NCBI GenBank assembly: GCA_029964075.1
Contig: CM057144.1
Coordinates: 15,089,281-15,153,280 of the forward strand
Length of the DNA stretch: 64,000 nt
Reading direction: 5' to 3'
From: Patiria pectinifera
Taxonomy: Eukaryota > Echinodermata > Asteroidea > Valvatida > Asterinidae
Below the pieces are notes generated by a model. That model saw only the letters and a list, made by a program, of their open reading frames with translations. It made no database searches and had not been told where the DNA came from. This document shows, piece by piece, positions 1-56,635 of the stretch; the stretch's first letter is position 1, and each line of letters starts with the position of its first letter. The position numbers and the translations under genes are program-made.

Positions 1-756
1 ACATACAATTGTACATCTACATGTGCAGTTGTACATGTACATGCACAAAGGTCACATACGGTATACGTTTCCTTTTAAATTACATGATACAAAAAGTTTG
101 GCAATGTAGTTTTTCCTTTGCATGTAGTTGGGCAATCACAAAATTAATGTACAATACGTATACTTAAATGTACACATGTATGTGTGCTGTACAATGTACA
201 TTGTACATGTATACATGTTTGAGTGTTTACATGGAAATGAGGCCTACATGTATCTGCTGAACTTGGGTTCGTTGACCTGAAATTGTCAAGGTGAATTCTT
301 GGTACTCTGTCATTAAATCATAATTGGCATTGGCACAGATTTCCAGGTTACAACCAAAGGAAGTCATTTATAGGAAAGTATTATCAGAGGGCAGTGGATG
401 TGGTTAAGGGGTTTCCACAGCTTTCACTGGCTACGATTAACACACTGAGGGTTACTGAAAGGCCAGTTGCTGTAGTAGCAATTCCAGCATTTGCAGCCAT
501 ATGGTTGCGAACAAAAAGCGCCATGCCGTTGTTAGGCAAAGCTAATCCGATTACACACTTAGACGCTATAATATAAAAGGGCAGTGAAATTCATGCACCC
601 CCAAAAAACATGGCATTGGGAACGTTGTGTTTCTCAAAAAATATGATTGAAATGTTAAAATATAACGGAAGAAGAAATTCTAAACTTCATGTCAGTGAAA
701 AAAATCGCCGTCATCGATGCCGAAACGTCAATACTAGTTACTGGTAAAAGCTGACC

Positions 757-841
757 AAATTTCACGAAAAATAGACATCTGAAAAAGACAGCACTTTCTG
801 ATTAGCCTATTAAGAGGGTAAGTATGCTTCTAAAGCAAAAA
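757..841 (+). repeat. fragment of the 27.6-28.1 kb foldback element
   Basis: Matches one arm of the element at 27622-28085 closely (AATTTCAC, GACATCTGAAAAA, CAGCACTTTCTGATTAGCCT, TGCTTCTAAAGCAAAA). It shows that the element is dispersed. Confidence 0.7.
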
Positions 842-1525
842 TAAAAAAATAAAAAATAAAAAATAAAAGTGCGCCACGTTAGGGGCCGCGCCACGTTAGG
901 GTACATCAACAATATTGGTACATGGTAGGCGAAAAATCAAAGTGCGCCACTTTGAAGTTTGAGGGCGCGCCACGTACGTTAGGGTACATTAACAATTATT
1001 ACTAGGCCCATGGAGGTAGGAAACGGCCTAGGCATATTAATAATATGCCGAGCAACAGCATTTGACTCACCGATTTGGAGACCACACCGGTTATGATTTA
1101 CTTATTCGAGTCGTTGGCTAAATGGGCAGCACAGTTTACAGGCACGAGTTCCATGCCTTTTTCGCCTGGAATTTGACAGTGCGCTCCGCGTTCATGTTCA
1201 TCTTGTCGTTTTTTTCATGAATACCGCCCTCTATCGAGACGTGCCACGCACAATATAATCAAGGTGACCGTTTAAACGGTCCTTTTGGCGCCTGATTGGT
1301 CCTTTTTAGTTGTTACATGTACAAGTGGCCTTAAAATGCACACAAAACGTGTGGTCACCGTCACAGGTGCTTGTAATATATAAAAACACATTCCAAAAAA
1401 GTGCGCAATTTTCCAACCTGCGTGTGAAACAAGCAGTCGGCAGAAGAAGGAACAAATCTTCTGAATTTATGTTATCTCAGGGTGACGACAGTTTACAGGC
1501 AAGATGACGATATTCTAAGATAAGT

Positions 1526-1641
1526 TATCTCGGGATGACGACATCCTGAAAGTATAGGATGTCGAAATCTTGAAAGTATTCTACTTTCAGGATGTCGACA
1601 TCCCATGATAAATTATCTCAGGATGTCGTCATCCCGAGATA
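1526..1641. repeat. palindromic repeat cluster
   Basis: A 23-bp segment at 1526-1548 recurs as its exact reverse complement at 1619-1641. The interior carries further copies of the GGATGTCGACATCC type in both orientations. Probably a small foldback element. Confidence 0.65.
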
Positions 1642-2825
1642 GTGGATCTGAGTCGGATTGCACCTCCAGAGCTCCGTAGCACCAGAATTAGCTAGGATGG
1701 CATGTATATTAGTAGTTTTTTGACCAGTCGCTAAATGTTTAAAATTCACACAAATATTGTGAAGTGCTATAGTTTACATTTAGTGAAACCTTATGTTCCT
1801 GTATATCAAACAACAAGTTTTATGCACTTCGTTTGTGCCACGGTAAATTTTACTGAATTTGACAGAGATATTTAGTGTTCATGAAATTTGTTTTTATAAA
1901 ACCTGTTCTGTTTTCAGTATTCTCCTGTTGGCCGTTTTCATACAGTGGTTTTTTGATGTCCTGGTGTCGGAAATTCTCAGTGTATGTCACAGACAGTTGA
2001 TAAAGAATTTAAAGTGTTTGTATTTTCCGGCATAAGATTAAATAAAAAAAAAAAATCACGTTGTTGATATTTTAATGTCGTGAGTCCAGATCCGGTACAT
2101 GTCTTCTCAAAGTAATACCTATTTTAGGCTATTATTTATCACATAGTAGCAGCATATGTACATAGTGCGAGTTGTATATTTATGGCGTTTACTTCAGGCC
2201 CGCTGGAACAAACTTTTGCCAGGGGGCGCGGAGCGCGGAGCCCTTACGGCGTGGGTTATCGGGGCCCGCCTTTTTGAGTTTCTTACCCCTAGAACTATAT
2301 GTGCTACACGTACGTAGACCTGCAGTTTGTTTAATAGACAATCACTGCATGCAATTAATTTTCGGCTTATATACTAAACAAGAACTGAAGTACACAATAC
2401 ATCAAAATGCTGCCACAAAACCGCTGCACAGTTTGCCCCCGATAATATGATGAGCATATACATTAAGCTGAGACGTATTTAAAACAACGTTTTCATCATG
2501 AACTTAGGGGGGAAATAATTTTGAAGGAGTAGCCTTCATTTCCAGACATGGGCGTCGCCAGGATTTTTTCTAGAGGGGGGCAAAAAAAAATTTTGCCAAA
2601 AAATGCTTGTATTTCTCAACACATTCTCGATTTATCAGTTTTAGAGGGGGGCAGGGACATTTCCCCACACCCAATCATTAAATTTACACCACTTTGTCTT
2701 CGCGCCTCTTTTTCTTTTCTTTTTTTTCTTCCTTTTTTTTTTTTTTTTTTTTTTTCCAGGGGCAAGTCTGCCTGCCTCGCGACGTCCATGTTTCCAGATG
2801 GAGTAGCATCAATTTAATATACATG

Positions 2826-4351
2826 TAATAAAGCGCCCTATTTTTTGGCAAGTCGGGAAGGCATTTGAAGCGGTATTCGTGACGTTGCACGCGTGGCTCG
2901 CATGGCCTGTCTCTCATTGGTCAGAAGCATTAGGGTGACGTCACCCGTCAATCTAGCCAATTTGATTGGACGAAGGAGCCGGCGAAAAACACTGAGCAGA
3001 CGAAAAATTGTGTACACCGCAAGGAAACGCCTGCTTGTCTTGAACAAGCGCAAATACAGGTCTTTTTTTTCAAGCTTTTTTAGCACTGTTTGGTGCATAC
3101 ATTTAAGTCTGAAAAAAATATCATTTATGAAATTTTGACTGCATTTTGACTAATTTGATTAGAGCACCTGGTGGGTGGGGCTGAATCTTTTAAACCGGTG
3201 GGCCTTCAAGCGATCTCTATAATGGGTGGTGCTGGGGTGCAGCAGGTGATAGAATTTTGTGCAGGATTTGTGATAAATATATATATATATTATCAATTTC
3301 ATTCAGAACAGGCGAGAGAGCGCGGAGTCCTGCGCATTCTTCATCAAAATAAATTTGAAAAAAAATTGTAAGAAATAGTTTGACTAATTAACACCATTTG
3401 AGAAAAAAACAACAAATCAAAGCAAGGTCCTCTGATTTAATGCTGATATTTCACAGTAATACTGCACAATAACTGTGTGTAATAATTGTGCAAATACAAA
3501 CCACAGTAATAAAAATACAAAAATCCAAAATTTACTGAAAGATTACAAATGTTATAAAATTTCTTTGGTCAAAGTTTGTTTTTCCCAATATTTAAATAAA
3601 AAACAAATTTCAAAAGAATATTTTAAATCTTAAAATGTATATAATATTCCTTTCGGGGTGGCTTAATTTTACTGTTAAGCCTGTACTAAAATTCTAAGCA
3701 ATTGAAAGTAAATGTGTCTTCAATTATTGTTTATCATTTAAAAAAACAAACGCATAAATGGTACTTTTTTAAGTACATGAATAAAACTTCCATAAAGCAC
3801 ACCAGTGGCGACTTGCTTTAAATCTTAACTTGGCCGCGAGTAGATGAAACTTTTTATTTTTTATTTGTAAACTTATTTCATATATCTATTATTTCAGGGT
3901 CAAAGATTGCATATAAAGACATATTGCAATTGGAAATTTGCACCCTACTCCCTGCTAGCGCCTTGAGGTGGATTTTTCTGCGATTGTCTGCGTTTTATAA
4001 ATTTCTATATTATTATTATTATTATTACCCATAAGAGATACCTTGAAAGAAACTCATACTTTTCTTTCAAGAAATACATTCCATCCAAAAAGATATTTTC
4101 AAAACCTTCACTTCGCAGTCAAATTGGGCAATCTGGGCATTCTCCGCCATCAATCTAAACTGAAATAAATTATCTTACCATCAATCTGGGTAAGTTTCAA
4201 TGCCCCCCCCCCCCTGGTTAGGAAATTTGTTCTCCCCCCTCCCCCCCCCCATTTCAAATTGGTCTGACGATCCCTTTGACGATTCATCTATGGACTCCCC
4301 GCCCCCTAGGATTAGGCCAGGTATCCCATCCACATCTGCCTGCCTGTTACC
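2826..4351. other. 3' flank of SUR-A, part of the duplicated block
   Basis: Aligns with 31985-33812 with small indels, so the duplication includes about 1.5 kb beyond the stop codon. It holds no other gene. Runs of C near 4200-4250 and 33320-33370 are shared. Any polyadenylation signal is not clear. Confidence 0.7.
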
Positions 4352-26285
<21,934 letters not shown>

Positions 26286-26455
26286 TGCTGGCTGTTTCCG
26301 AGTCTAAAACCTGCAATGAAATAATAAAAAAAAAAAAAAACCTAAATATTAAGAATTCAATATGGGTTCTTTATCGATGGCTAATTTCTTGAACCCTCTT
26401 TGAACAGTTTGGTTTAGGCCTAGGCCTAATTAGTTATCTGGGGTCATATTAGCTC

Positions 26456-26513
26456 TACTGAGTGGAGCGTTGAATTACGGGTATCTACTGAGTGGAGCGT
26501 TGAATTACGGGTA
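26456..26513. repeat. two tandem 29-bp copies
   Basis: CTACTGAGTGGAGCGTTGAA plus TTACGGGTA repeated twice head to tail, just upstream of SUR-A. Confidence 0.85.
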
Positions 26514-26639
26514 CCCCTCCATACAAACGCTCCACCGATTTGCCATACTTTGGTGACGGCGTCACAGTAGCATAGTGTACTAGCCCAGGTTGGACGAAGT
26601 CTTCATTGCATTACGACTAACGTCCAGGATGAGAATTCT

Positions 26640-27440
26640 CTACATAAGACCACCCAAAATTTGGACCAGATTTTTGTTACGTTTTACCTCGTTACAGAAG
26701 CTTATTTCACGCCTACAATTTTTATGTGTCCTTACCTCTTGGGCCGCTGGATACAGGAATTCCATATGTGATGCTGACCGACATTAATCAGGAAAATAAA
26801 CTCTAAAGCAGCGTTAAACTTGTACGTGTTTGTAGTCTCTTTTCATCAGTTTATTCCCGGAGTCGTACTTCATGTACAATGTACGTGCGTACGAAAGCGC
26901 GCACGCACGCTAGCGCCCTCATTTGTTTAGTTTTGGTTGGAACCGTGACGTCACTCCAGCCAACCGATGTCACGAAAACGCTCAACCAATTACCAAAGCC
27001 GAAACGTGTTTCTGGTAACTGGCGCGAAAACACGCTCGGTCATTGGATTAGTGACCGCGCCTTCAAGTAAGTGCGCGTGCGTATGAGGGTACGTACGTGG
27101 TTACTAAGCAAATCGCGCGTGCGCACTGCATATTCATGCTGCATAGTCTGGCCCCCGGACCAGACGTGATATGAGCGTCAAGAATAATTGTCCGTTCTAG
27201 GGAACCAGACTACACGCTGCACAGACGTACATCATGTACGACTAGAATAGACTCGGCGGTGAGAAACTGATGAAAAGAGTCTACAAATACGTACAAGTTT
27301 AACGTTGCTTTCGAGTTTATTTTCCAGATTAAGGTTGGTCAGCATCGCATATGGAATTTCTGAACCCGGCGGCCCAATAGATAAGGCTACATAGAATATA
27401 CCAGACGTAAAAATTAACTTCTCCAACAAGATAAAAATAT
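26640..27440. repeat. long diverged inverted repeat
   Basis: Arms at about 26665-26870 and 27237-27440 are reverse complements with about 80-85% visual identity (GTTAAACTTGTACGT, AACTGATGAAAAGA). The intervening 370 bp are rich in CGTGCGTACG-like words. Confidence 0.7.
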
Positions 27441-27611
27441 TGAAAATACTGGTCATACTTTTTTCGGCCGGTTTTGAGCACTTTATACCCTGGACTCCCT
27501 CCGTAACGTAGGGAGGAAAGGGAGTCATGGGAGTCCACCTGCTGGGCTACACGCGAGGACAAAAAGACCCCCCAAAAACCGGTAAAGAGAATACAAATGA
27601 GAGAGACAGTT

Positions 27612-28095
27612 ACCCTGGATTTAGCCCCATAAATGTGGCCTATTTACTGGACTGCCTCCGTAAACATAGGCCACACATCCACATATACAAAAACGTGTTG
27701 ACGGAGCCAAATTTTCACTGCAAATTTTGATTTTCACATTTAGGCTTACTTTGTAGGTTTTTTTTGCTTTAGAAGAATTCTCACCCTCTATATAGGCTAA
27801 TCAGAAAGTGCTGCCTTTTTCAGATGTCCATTTTTCGTGAAATTTCCAGATTCATTTTTACACGTTTTCGTATCAAAATTTCAACATGAAATTTCACAAA
27901 AATTAGACATCTGAAAAAGGCAGCACTTTCTGATTAGCCTATATAGAGGGTGAGAATGCTTCTAAAGCAAAAAAAACCTACAAAGTAAGCCTAAATGTGA
28001 AAATCAAAATTTGGCTCCGTCGACACGTTTTTGTGTGGCCTATGTTTACGGAGGCAGTCCAGTAAATAGGCCACATTTTGGGGCTACCCTGGATT
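27612..28095. mobile_element. foldback MITE with 10-bp target duplication
   Basis: A 464-bp element (27622-28085) that is almost wholly inverted repeat: about 220-bp arms and a 43-nt centre. Identical ACCCTGGATT flanks at 27612-27621 and 28086-28095 are the apparent target duplication. A 9-10 bp duplication with long inverted ends fits Mutator-like elements. No transposase. A fragment lies at 757-841. Confidence 0.88.
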
Positions 28096-28738
28096 GATCT
28101 ACCCATTCATGACATTCCATCAGATCCCTTATATTGTTCCCAAACAGCGAAAATTTGGGGGAAAAAAAGCAAAATAGTCTGAAAACTTTCAGCTCAATGT
28201 GTTTGCCCCGAGGCTCAGTCCTTGCCCCGAGAGGGCCTCTGACGCGACATCCACCGGCACCGTCGTTGCTCGAGCGAAGAAAAACGAGTCGCGCTTTATC
28301 AACGACTGTTGCGTGTAATGATACGTGCTCCGATCCGCGCCGTACGACAGTATGGGCTTTGAACACACGCAAGGTGCAGACGGCTGAAACGTACACGTTC
28401 TAAACAAATTAATGATGACAGATACCCACATGAAACTCGTGTCAAAGAACTACTAATATACTGACAAATGAAAATCCCATTGTTATTGTGTTTTTTTTCT
28501 GAAATTGCAATTCTGAAAATGGCAATTCAGATCGATAGCCACATTCGGAGCACGTATCATTACACGAAACAGTAAAAGACTTTTGGCATTAGTGAGCGCG
28601 GATCTCTATTGTGTCGAGATTTATAGCCTAGTGAGCAACTGAGCAAGCTGGCGCCAGGTACTTACTATTGTAGCTTTCGAGCGCGGCGACCATTATTTTA
28701 CTTTTTGAAGTCTTGGAGTACGAACTTGCTCTATGGTT

Positions 28739-30090
28739 TATTGTACACGTGCTAGGCAGCGCTACTTATATACATGTACTGTGTATACACGTACACAGAG
28801 CCCGTGAGCTCTTTATGTGTCCAAGGTCATCTGGCTGTGCGCTTTGGCCAGTTTACACCGGGGTCCTTTTGACCACAAAGGATTTGATAAGGGGTCTAGC
28901 CATGGCCAGCACCCGCCGCGCAGTTTATACCACTCTGGCACAACAGAAATGCTCAAAAAAGTACAGTTTGTGTAATGAATATGTGACACCGGGAATCGGC
29001 GTCGAAAATAGGGACACTTGGAATACGGCCAGTTCACTTTGACGTTAATTCTTTATTCTGTGAGAGAGTAAAACAGGGTGATATGTTACTCGGTCGAATC
29101 AGTGTTTGAATGTGCCAACAATTATTTATGTAAACATGGTAAACAGTTAAAAATCCAAACCAAATGTACATGTAAAGGTAAACCTAACAATCTACTCAAT
29201 TATCCAATCAAATAAATGCAACTTCAATGTAAATATTAAGTCATGGCTTAATCACGAATGAACTGCGATTCGCGCCAAACGATTGGCGTTGGCTGCCATC
29301 TGATCTTGCAGCCAAATCATTATTCCAAAAATTACAGTAAATGCCACAAATGTTGAATATAAATGCAAGATAAAGAATGTACAAGTAAAAGGTAAGTTGT
29401 AAGAATGTACAAGTAATTATAAAGATGAGAGTAAAATAAGCAAAATATAAATTACCTGTGACGTGAGAGAGTAAAACAGGGTGATGTACTCGGTCGAATC
29501 AGTGTTTAGCGCGGTATGTGGGAAGCTTTAAAGGTTGCCGGTGTCACATGAAAATCCGACTCCTATGAAAATCGGACCCCTTTTCCCTTTTATTGGTTAA
29601 TCCCTCTCACATGACCGGTCACTTTCCTAATTGTACACGTGCTAGGCAGCACTACGTATATACTGAGTATACACAGCTCAGAGCCCGGGAGCTCTTATCT
29701 ATATATATGAGAGAGTTTAACGATGTTTGCTCATGAAAGGATCCGAGACCGCGGGCTCCCGCGGCGCATGGTTGAACCAACTTGAATAAAAGTTTAATCG
29801 CAGACGGTCTCGCAAATTGTAAGAAGTTTCAAGTTTACGTTTGTTGAAGAGTCCAATACTGAAACTTAATTATGACCTTCCTCCATGATTCACGCAAGAT
29901 AAAGAATGTACAAGTCAGTAAAAGGTAAGTTGATAATAAGAGAGGAGATTGCATATCAATGGAGATAATAATATTATAAAGATGAGAGTAAAATAAGCAA
30001 AATATAAATTACCTGTGACGTGAGAGAGTAAAACAGGGTGATGTACTCGGTCGAATCAGTGTTTGGCGCGGTACGTGGGAAGCTTAAGGT
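28739..30090. repeat. duplicated upstream modules
   Basis: A ~170-200 bp module (AAGATAAAGAATGTACAAGT to GGTTGCCGGT) occurs at 29363-29545 and 29892-30095. A part of it (GAGAGAGTAAAACAGGGTGA) is also at 29060. A second motif (TTGTACACGTGCTAGGCAGC) occurs at 28740 and 29632. Confidence 0.8.
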
Positions 30091-30370
30091 TGCCGGTAGT
30101 TGAACTACTTTACGGTAGGTGGCGGAGTGATATTTGTTATGTAATCATGTTTTAAGGAACTATTTCAGATTTAAGGAACTACTACATATTAAAGGAACTA
30201 ATGAAAATTAAGGGGGTATATTTTAACCCGTCACAATTATATCATAATTCCCCGCAGTTACTCTGGTGGCTATAGACAAAAATGCTCAAAGAGTACACAC
30301 CTTATGTTTGTGTGGGTGGAATAATGAATAACTTCCGACAGAAATGAATCTATCGCTGGAGTCACGGTGA

Positions 30371-30980
30371 CCGGTGTCACGGTCTCACTTCTCCGGCGTG
30401 CTAGCTTCTCCAGGTCGATTTGGCGGATAACTGAGCACGTTACAGTGCACGTTACATGAGCACGATTCATGCTCATGTGTCCGCTGTGCTTACTTTTCCT
30501 CGGGCTGTTTTCTGAAGTCTACCAAGCCCATTAATAACACAGTGAGGGACACCCAAGAATGTGTTATGTAACACTTCCTGTGGGTCAAGTCATTCCATGG
30601 TCTTGCAAGCATTCTGATTTGTGTTTCCTGCGTCATGCATGTGTGTGTTCATGGAGGAATAATTAAGAACGAACTCCTTGGTCCGTGTTCCTTGCTCGTT
30701 CGTGGTCCATTTTGTCCTTATTTTTGCAACCACGTGCGGCTTAAAATAAATGTGCATTTCAAATTCAAGTCTTTAATATTGGGAGTTAATAGTGCGCGCC
30801 ACGAAAATTCTATGCATACAAATATCTTACGTACACAAGTACAGCCCCGAAAAACTCAGCACACTAATACAGTGACGAAACTGAGTGTACACTACTGCGC
30901 AATTTTGTGCATGCGTGTTGAAGCGAAATTTCCGTTTTGGAGAAGCTAGCACGCCGGAGAAGTGAGACCGTGAACACCGG
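30371..30980. mobile_element. TIR element of about 610 bp
   Basis: About 40-bp inverted ends, 30371-30411 (CGGTCTCACTTCTCCGGCGT...) and 30939-30980, with one or two mismatches. No transposase and no clear target duplication. Confidence 0.65.
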
Positions 30981-31145
30981 AATCCCCCGTGCGTGACGCG
31001 TGACGATCGCAGCGGCGACCGCGCATGCGTGACGTGGGGCCCGGGGGGGGGGGGATTTTAGATGCTCTGTGGTGCGATCTGAGGCAATTTCTGACCACTT
31101 TAACCAATGTTTTTTGAGGAAAAGATGGTGGTGTACTAATTGCCT

Positions 31146-31918
31146 GTGTGGACGGTAATTCTGTACCCCGTTAAAAGTGTCCGGGGGATAGCTCAATGGT
31201 AAAAGTGTCCCCCCGGCCCGTTAATTCTGTCCACCTTCAGGTAATTCTGTCCCCTCCAGGTTTTTTTGTCCCCCAAGTTTTGCAACGCAGAAGGCGCCAT
31301 GCAGTTCTCTATATTGTTTTGATGAATTCACTCTACAATGTATATATATTTTTTTACTTTTTAGTCTACCCTTCATGAAGATGAAAACATTTAACTTTTT
31401 GGTCTCTTTCTTAGATGTGAAATGTGAACACAATGTTTCGATCGATTCGGAGTACGGTGAAAATACAGCAAGGTCATGCACTATAGTACAGTAGCCCTAT
31501 TCTACGGTGGACGCCTCATTGATATAACGCCTACTTGTACTTGGATTGGTCTGCGTTCCCATCGTAGCGCGTACAAAAATTTCCTATTGGATGAATTTCC
31601 TTTGCGTGGCGGGATACACATGTACATGTACATGTATATACACATGCGATAAACGCTGCAACAAATCTTGCAGCATGTGCTTGCGGCGATGCGCGCTCGT
31701 GCACGAACACGACTCGTATCATCGCATGGGTGATACTTGCACGAGGACACATTTACCAGGGGGCACTTTCAACGTTGGGCAGGGGGACATATTTACCAGG
31801 GAGGGGGACTGATCTACCTAGGTAAAAGTGTCCCCCCGTACAGATTTACCGGGTCACAAGCCGGTAAATTTGTCCGGGGGACACATTTACCAGGGGGGGA
31901 CAGAATTACCTGCCACAC
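31146..31918. repeat. foldback region with internal subrepeats
   Basis: Ends GTGTGGACGGTAATTCTGT and ACAGAATTACCTGCCACAC are inverted. The flanks carry many subrepeats of GGTAAAAGTGTCCCCC / GGGGGACACATTTACC in both orientations. Confidence 0.7.
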
Positions 31919-31984
31919 CTACCTTATTGCGACGTCACATATACCCCCTTTGCCCCCCCCCCCATAGGCCCCCGTGGAGTGATA

Positions 31985-33812
31985 ATTTAATAAAGCGCCC
32001 TCTTTGATAAGACGGGAAGGCATTCGAGGGTATTCGTGACGTTGCACGCGTGGCTCGCGTGGCCTGTCTCTCATTGGTCAGAAGTATGTAAAGGGTCACG
32101 TCTGCTCGTCAATCTAGCCAATTTGATTGGACGAAGAAGCTGGTAAAAACACTGAGCAGACGAAACATTGTGTACACCGCATGCAAACGCCTGCTTGTTT
32201 TGAACAAGTACAAATACATGTCCTTTTTCAGCTTTTTTAGCGCAGCATATTAACTTAACTGTTTGGTGCATAAATTTAAATCTCAAAAAATATCATTTAT
32301 GCAATTTTTGACAGCATTTTGACTAATTTGATTAGTTAGAGCACCTGGTGGGTGGGGCTGAATCTTTTAAACCGGTGGGCCTCCAAGCGATCTCTATAAT
32401 TGGTGGTTCTAGGGGGTGCAGGTGATAGAATTTTGTGCAGGATTTGTGATAAATATATATATATTATCAATTTCATTCAGAACAGGCGGGAGAGCGCGGC
32501 GTCCTGCGCATTCTTCATCAAAATAAATTTGAAAAAAAAAATGTAAGAAATAGTTTGACTAATTAACACCATTTGAAAAAAACACAAACAAATCAAAGCA
32601 AGGTCCTCTGATTTAATGCTGATAGTTCACAGTAATATTGCACAATAACTGTATGCAATAATTATGCAAATTTATACAAACCACAGTAATAAAAACACAA
32701 AAATCCAAAGTTTACTGAAAGATTACACATGTTATAAAATTTCTTTGGTCAAATTTTGTTTTTCCCAATATTTAAATAAAAAAAAAACAATTTCAAAAGA
32801 ATATTTTAAATCTTAAGATGTATATAAGATTCCTTTCGGGGTGGCTTTATTTTACTGTTAAGCCTGTACTAAAATTCTAAGTAATTGAAAATAAATGTGT
32901 CTTCAATTATTGTTAACAAACGCATAAATTATACTTTTTAAGTACATGAATACACCTCCCATAAAGCACACACTGGTGGCGACTTGCTTTAAATCTTATC
33001 AACTTAGCCGCGAGTAGATAAAACAATTTTTTTTTTGGTCAAACTTATTTCAAATATCTATTATTTCATGACATATTACAATTGGAAATTTGCACCCTAC
33101 TCAATGCTACCCATAAGAGATATCTTGAAAGAAACTCTTACTTTTCTTTTAAAAAATACATTCCATGCAAGATATTTTCAAAACCTTCACTTTCCATTCA
33201 AATCGCTACTTTGACAATTGACAGACAAACTATATTGTTTCTCAGATTTCTTTCTGGGCATTCTCCTCCATCAATCCAAACTGAGATAAATATCTTGCTA
33301 TCAATCTGGGTAAGTTTCAATGCCCCCCCCCCCCCCAAATTGGAAAATTGTTCTCAACCCCCACCCCCCATTCGAAATTGGTCTGACGATCCCTCTGGGT
33401 ACAATTTGCAACTAGGCTCCCAGGCCTAAAAAAAAAAAAGAAGAAAAAAATGTAAATGTATGGCGACTCTGCAGACAGACACTAGATATTTTCATTACGT
33501 TTGGCAATGGCAACAGGCGATTGGACGAATCTCTGAATGCCTAAATCCGATTGGTCAAAAGTACGGTAAGTACCCCACAATCCCAGTCACCAGCTTCAGG
33601 CAGGAGGGAGGAGGGGGGCAAGGAACCACAGTGCCAACTAGGGAGGCACACCCCAAGAAAAACACTATTCTAGACAATGTGTATGTTTATGGTTTTTGCT
33701 AAGGGAGGGGGGGGGGGGTATTGCTAGCCTGGAAGGGAGGGGGAGGTCCCTTTGGACTCCCCACCCCCTAGGGATGGGCCACATATCCCATCCGCATCTG
33801 CTGCCTGTTACC
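31985..33812. other. 3' flank of SUR-B, left end of duplicated block B
   Basis: Aligns to 2826-4351, starting near TAATAAAGCGCCCT in both copies. No additional gene seen. Confidence 0.7.
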
Positions 33813-56610
<22,798 letters not shown>

Positions 56611-56635
56611 CGCTGGCTGTTTCCGAGTCTAAAAC

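Larger units (their letters stand above)
1..2825. other. left flank, no certain gene
   Basis: No convincing gene. The first 250 bases are rich in TGTACA/ACATGT words. About 870-990 has three spaced GCGCCAC...GTTAGGGTACAT repeats. Small palindromes occur at 1526-1641. A 182-nt minus-strand open segment at 384-565 is discussed as a finding. Confidence 0.5.
26311..31984. other. spacer between the paralogs, upstream of SUR-A
   Basis: No protein-coding gene recognised. It is packed with inverted repeats (26640-27440, 27612-28095, 30371-30980, 31146-31918) and repeated modules (28739-30090). The SUR-A promoter and non-coding first exon should lie here. Confidence 0.6.

Noticed and set aside
28046..28403. 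Overlapping open frames of 89-116 aa on both strands
   Set aside because: Partly inside the foldback element and without any known domain or consistent splice sites.
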